Source: Turritopsis dohrnii
Taxonomy: Eukaryota; Cnidaria; Hydrozoa; Anthoathecata; Oceaniidae
Reading direction: 5' to 3'
Length of the DNA: 64,000 bases
Assembly (NCBI GenBank): GCA_027922465.2
Contig: BQMF02000004.1
Coordinates: 868,001-932,000, forward strand
Below, in pieces: positions 60,401 to 64,000 of this stretch. A program made the position numbers and the translations under genes. Below the pieces are notes generated by a model. The model was given only the letters and a program-made list of their open reading frames with translations. It was not told the DNA's origin and did no database searches. Within the stretch, counting starts at the first letter, position 1. The number at the start of each line of letters is the position of its first letter.

Positions 60401-63400
60401 CCCATTTACACTTATCATTTTAAAACATTTATCGTTTGACAAACTTCTTGGCCGTGCACCTCCCTCACATTACATAAACTTTCGAAAGTGTTTGTGTGTA
60501 CATTTGCTGAATCTGCTTACTTTAACTTAAGGGCTCAGCGTACGTTTTACTCACATATGCATTGCATAACTTTTTCCATTATGTCTTTTAACCATTACAT
60601 TTTAAGTAAAAATATTTCGTGAATTCATGTAGAGCAATAAATTTTCTTTCCAACGGTGTGTAGAATGATATATTTACATGAATAGTAAGGAAGAAGTTAA
60701 TCTCTGAAAACGATAAAAAATACGGCCTTTTGTTTGCTACTTTGAGGTCTAACTCCCGAAGAAAAAGGTTTTTTACATGTTTTTTTGGTTGTGCAGATTC
60801 CTCACAATTAGTGAAAACAAAGTGTGCCCGCGAATCTCAATTAATGGTTTTGTTCTGGAGAAAAACATTTTTTTTTTGTTTTTTCCATACTTTTGCACTA
60901 TTGGATAGTTGATCTCGGACTTTGAGCCAATCAAGAATTTTCTCTCAAATCGCGGGCACAATTTTCGTTAACAGGCTTTCATCTACTGCTGCGCAAAGTT
61001 TTAAAGGAAATGAGCCACTTGCTGGAAAGATGGAGCTCATAGAAGGTAGAACACTAATGATTTTTCATCACATAAATGACAATATGACAGCCCTTAATAT
61101 ATTCACAAAGTGAGCTGCTAATTTAAAGGTTGTCTTAACTTAGAAATGTTGAATAACAAAAAAATGCCCATAACTTTCCCAAAAAACATTATTTTTCGCT
61201 ATAACTTTAAATGTAGTGTAATAACAACCTAATGATTGCATCTGTCCAAAAAAAATTTGAAAAAGGAAACTTTCACTTTTGAAACGTACACTGAGCCCTT
61301 AATTTTACTTAAACTTTAATTTCCAGCGTCTTCCTAAAAAATGGATTTCAGAATTGTATTTATTTGAGGAGATAAAATAGACACGATCATCAGTTTAAAA
61401 GATGACTTTCCTATTTCAACAGAAAAACATTTCATCTGAAGCAAGTATAAGTAACGGTTGGATACGAATTCTTAGGGATAAAACAACTTTAGGTGGGAAA
61501 ACTTTCCTCAACAGAAACTGCCACGAATCTTGCATGAGTTTTATCCCAATTCACGAAAGTTAATTTCATGAAAACTTCCGATTAGGCTAAATCGAGAAAG
61601 TAATTTTAAAAGTAAAGTCTTTCCTCAATTCGCATTAAATTTATTTGAAGATTTAAATATTAACTAGCCGCCAAGGCGGCGTCGCTCGCCGCCCATGTCC
61701 ACCTGCTCTGTATCACTGTATCAATAAACGTCAAATTTCCTTATAAACGGCTCGTATAACTTGTGTTCAACCAGAAGCAGATTCGAAGTCACGACCTCTG
61801 GTAAAACCAATCTTTTATCAGTGTAACAATACACTCAAAACGTAGAGAGAGAAAACTTCAACTTTTTATTAACTTTTGTTTAAAAAAAGTTACACGCTCT
61901 AACATGGGTGCTATCAAACGTAAGGGGGGAAATGGTTTCTCTTCTTAAAAAGATCACACGGGAGGAGAGAAGAAAAGGCACGTGCTAAATGAATCAAGTG
62001 AATAAAAAAAACGTTCGATCTGATATAAAATAAAATAGATTAAAAGAAATCGATTAAAGACAACTATTATGACAAAAGCAAAAAAAAATATTTTGCTTTA
62101 TGATTTATCAGTTTTATCAGTTTTATCAGTTTTATTATGTTTTATCAGTTAGTTTCTTTGTATTTACTTGATGTATTGTTTTCAAAGTCAAGTCAACGTG
62201 GAATATAAAACTAACAAAATAATAAAAACGAAACGTTATTCCTATAAGTTCATCAGCCAAAAAAAGTCACGTTCGATTGGGGTTGCAATGTATTTGCTTC
62301 GAACTCACGTCGCACACAAAAAAAGAAATAATTTCGCTCACAACTCAATCTACCATTTTGCGTGACTTACAAACAAACAAACAAACAAACAAACAGACAG
62401 ACAGAGAATCGGCTATTAATATATAGATTAACATATTAATTTCACTGTTAATTCAATTTCACTTGCATTAGTTCATTATCTTTAAAGACAGGAAATACAA
62501 AGTAGGCACGAAAAATAGTAAGGGGACTTAACACCATAAATAACAATATCTATATATTAATAGCCGATTCTCCGTCTGTTTGTCTGTAAGTCACGCAAAA
62601 TGGTAGATTTAGTTGTGAGCGAAATTATTTCTTTTTTTGTGTGCGACGTGAGTTCGAAGCAAATACATTGCAACCCCAATCGAACGTGACTTTTTTTGGC
62701 TGATGAACTAATAGGAATAACGCTTCGTTTTTATTATTTTGTTAGTTTTATATTCCACGTTGACTTGGCTTTGAAAACTAAATACAAAAGAAACTAATTG
62801 ATAAAACATTTTGGACAAAAAGCAGCCGTGGCAGAACGTGGTAGCATGTTCGGTTTGCCAGTGTATCCAAACGTATCCTTGCCTGACTGTCTGAGACGGG
62901 TGAACTTTTTTTCGAGCAATCAAAATTTTAAAAACCTATAGGTAAAAAAAGAGTATCATAAAACAAAATATTTTTTTTTTGCTTTTGTCATAATAGTTGT
63001 CTTAATTTGTTTTAATCGATTTCTTTTAATCTTTTTATTTTATATCAGATCGAACGTTTTTTTTTATTCACTTTATTCATTTAGCACGTGCCTTTTTTTC
63101 TCTCCTCCCGTGTGATCTTTTTAAGAAGAGAAACCATTTCCCCCTTACGTTTGATAGCACCCATGTTAGAGCGCGTAACTTTTTTAAAACAAAAGTTAAT
63201 ACGTTTTGAGTGTATTGTTGTACTGATCAGCGATTGTTTTAAAAAATAAATAAGTAACACATCATGAAATTTGGGGTTTTTTGGAACCATTGTTTAAACT
63301 GATATTTGATATTTGATTTCCAATCTGCCTCTGGCTGAACACAAGTTGTACGAGCCGTTTTTCAGGAAATATGAGGTTTATGGGGGTCTCCGGGGTGACA

Positions 63401-64000
63401 CACAGAGCAGGTGCACATGGGCGGCGAGCGACGCCGCCTTGGCGGCTAGTTAGAATAATTTCCACATTCAAGAATGTCAAAAATGAATTTTAATGATCAA
63501 TTTTCCAAAATGTGGAACATTTGAACTGAAGTCAATATATCTAATGCTTCTTTCAAATTTAAAGGTATGTGAATTTCTTTTTTGCTGCTGTTTTAGTTGC
63601 AGATGGACACACAACATTAATCAAAAGAAAGCCTGGAATCTTGACCCATACAGATTTCAGTTGCATCTATGAGGAGTTGGATTTCTTCAAAGTTGACATT
63701 CCAGATAAAGTCAACATAGTCACAAAACTGTATACCGAACCATTATCATTTCAGGAATATACCGACAGATGCAAAACCTTTTTCTTAGATTACTTCAACA
63801 TTGATTTTTGTGATGGCATGTTTAATGACAATATCAGGTTTCCGCCAAGTTATATGCGTCAATGTAAAATATATGATGTTGCTTCAAAGTTCGAATTTCG
63901 TAATACATTTTTAATAACTGATTATAATCTAGTGGAACACTACTCGATGTTGAATTTAAATTTAGATTTAAAAAACCTTTGTCGTAAACTCAAAATCAAT
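51421..64000 (+). CDS. Death-domain protein gene, partial (exons 51421/51431..51494, 58799..59086, 59199..59471, 63597..>64000)
   Basis: Four exons join at phase-1 introns throughout: donors 51495, 59087 and 59472, acceptors AG 51419-51420, 58797-58798, 59197-59198 and 63595-63596. From ATG 51431 they give 343 residues to the window edge with no stop. Residues 1-21 are basic. About 22-117 are an unrecognised helical segment. About 122-207 resemble a death domain: Trp-Arg-Val-Ile-Gly, Ile-Leu-Glu-Lys-Trp-Tyr, Ala-Thr-Trp-x2-Leu-Arg-Lys-Leu. From 209 on comes a domain I do not recognise, rich in Phe, Tyr and Asp. Death domains are helical adaptors in apoptosis and innate immunity. Linking the first exon across a 7.3-kb intron rests on phase and splice signals only. 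Exons 2-4 are firmer. Confidence 0.65.
51890..55690 (+). mobile_element. LINE copy 3, near full-length but broken
   Basis: An endonuclease (APE) domain lies at about 52280-53000, with His-Leu-Asn-Ile-Ala-Ser-Leu, Ser-Glu-Pro-Arg, Leu-Leu-Gly-Asp-Phe-Asn-Ile-Asp and Ile-Ser-Asp-His-Leu-Pro. A stop at 53052-53054 and frameshifts separate it from the RT (about 53660-54550). The RT active-site triplet reads Phe-Ala-Asp-Asn at 54289-54300, so the second catalytic aspartate is lost. In-frame stops follow (for example 54549-54551). The 3' UTR carries ATTGGGATGGTCTCCTGCC and ends in ATTCATTCATTCATTC near 55683. It lies in the first intron of the death-domain gene, same strand. The 5' limit is approximate. 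Confidence 0.85.
55765..57020 (+). mobile_element. LINE copy 4, heavily degraded
   Basis: It matches copies 1 and 3 in order: the segment after APE, AAAACAATTCATCAAAAC near 56056, then the RT region to Gly-Ile-Arg-Gly-Val and the Trp-Phe-Arg-Ser-Tyr-Leu near 57005-57025. It is full of stops and small deletions, and about 200 bp at 56385-56590 are foreign. It ends abruptly near 57030 without a 3' UTR. Confidence 0.75.
56385..56590 (+). mobile_element. Retroelement 3' fragment inserted in LINE copy 4
   Basis: This T-rich segment interrupts the LINE reading and includes CTGATGATGGAAAGATTTCT then GAAAAGCTTTT at about 56515-56546. The reverse complement of 10139-10109 has the same arrangement (CTGATGATGGA, then CCGAAAAGCTT). 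It is probably a 3' UTR of a Penelope-like or similar element. Boundaries are approximate. Confidence 0.4.
57030..57640 (+). other. Unexplained higher-GC segment after LINE copy 4
   Basis: Base composition rises and several frames stay open for 50-100 codons, but each is closed by stops. The frames do not connect through clear splice sites. It may be a processed or transposon-derived coding relic. I recognise no domain. Confidence 0.35.
58096..58494 (+). pseudogene. Broken coding relic in three frames
   Basis: ATG 58096 opens a basic 46-residue stretch (Arg/Lys-rich, then Ser-rich) to a stop at 58234-58236. From about 58185 a second frame reads an acidic, Ser/Asn-rich protein to 58351. From about 58336 a third frame reads to TAG 58492-58494. 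The hand-over between frames without a composition break indicates one coding sequence with two frameshifts. TTAA then GGTGATTCCCCC at 57728-57743 may be the terminus of a host DNA transposon (Kolobok-like), but no matching other end is seen. Function unknown. Confidence 0.35.
60531..61298. mobile_element. TTAA-type non-autonomous DNA transposon (768 bp)
   Basis: The ends are inverted repeats GGGCTCAGCGTACGTTT and GGGCTCAGTGTACGTTT (one mismatch in 17), each flanked outside by TTAA (60527-60530 and 61299-61302). TTAA duplications are typical of piggyBac and Kolobok elements. A second internal inverted pair, GTGCCCGCGA and TCGCGGGCAC, spans about 60823-60959. No transposase frame is present. 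It lies in the third intron of the death-domain gene. Confidence 0.8.
61665..62427 (-). mobile_element. Non-autonomous Helitron, minus orientation (763 bp)
   Basis: Read on the minus strand it starts TCTATATATTAATAGCC and ends with a GC-rich hairpin (GCCGCC, TT, GGCGGC) followed by TAG, giving CTAG. An A precedes and a T follows, as in Helitron insertion between A and T. There are no terminal inverted repeats and no target duplication. Inside are CAAA/CAGA expansions near 62370-62400 and a run of TTTTATCAG near 62103-62150. No Rep/helicase is encoded. Confidence 0.8.
62549..63449 (+). mobile_element. Non-autonomous Helitron, plus orientation (901 bp)
   Basis: It starts TCTATATATTAATAGCC directly after A62548 and ends GCCGCCTTGGCGGCTAG directly before T63450: 5' TC, 3' hairpin plus CTAG, and A/T target, all as in Helitrons. 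It matches the minus-strand copy over most of its length. It carries about 150 extra bp at roughly 62800-62950 and lacks that copy's microsatellite expansion. The two copies sit 121 bp apart with their 3' ends outward. Confidence 0.85.

Overview
The window is animal nuclear DNA: AT-rich, with spliceosomal introns (GT...AG), one conserved metazoan ribosomal protein gene (RPL30), one mitochondrial assembly gene (SURF1), a death-domain gene and many transposon relics. I read it as an invertebrate, possibly a cnidarian, but nothing here fixes the phylum. Exon boundaries were placed by hand from splice signals, reading phase and protein continuity.

Layout. (1) 1-7963 (+): 3' part of a gene for a giant coiled-coil protein, three exons seen, about 2,525 residues, 5' end outside the window. 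(2) 8-15.6 kb: mostly non-coding, with a Harbinger-type MITE, a candidate small secreted peptide (9443-9673), a Penelope-like GIY-YIG fragment and a CAAA microsatellite. (3) 15608-33268 (+): a 15-exon gene for a coiled-coil protein of about 4,759 residues. Its phases close exactly (14,280 nt, 3 x 4,760). Two huge exons (4.85 and 6.12 kb) contain 28-residue repeats like those of myosin and paramyosin rods. (4) 35018-35860 (-): SURF1, convergent with gene 3. (5) 36-42.6 kb: a minisatellite and a cluster of broken LINE copies, one of them split by a 1,028-bp hAT-like element and closed at its 3' end by a 373-bp foldback element. (6) 44785-46267 (+): RPL30, three coding exons. (7) 46.3-51.4 kb: no recognised gene; foldback elements, a tandem duplication and a minisatellite. 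(8) 51421-64000 (+): a death-domain gene running off the window. Its large introns hold two more LINE copies, a broken coding relic, a TTAA-type MITE and two oppositely oriented non-autonomous Helitrons.

The genes do not form an operon or an obvious pathway. RPL30 and SURF1 are housekeeping genes. The two coiled-coil genes are probably cytoskeletal, centrosomal or filament components. The death-domain gene suggests signalling or immunity. The richest structure beyond the genes is the 28-residue repeat of the giant protein and the set of mobile elements whose exact ends and target duplications can be read.
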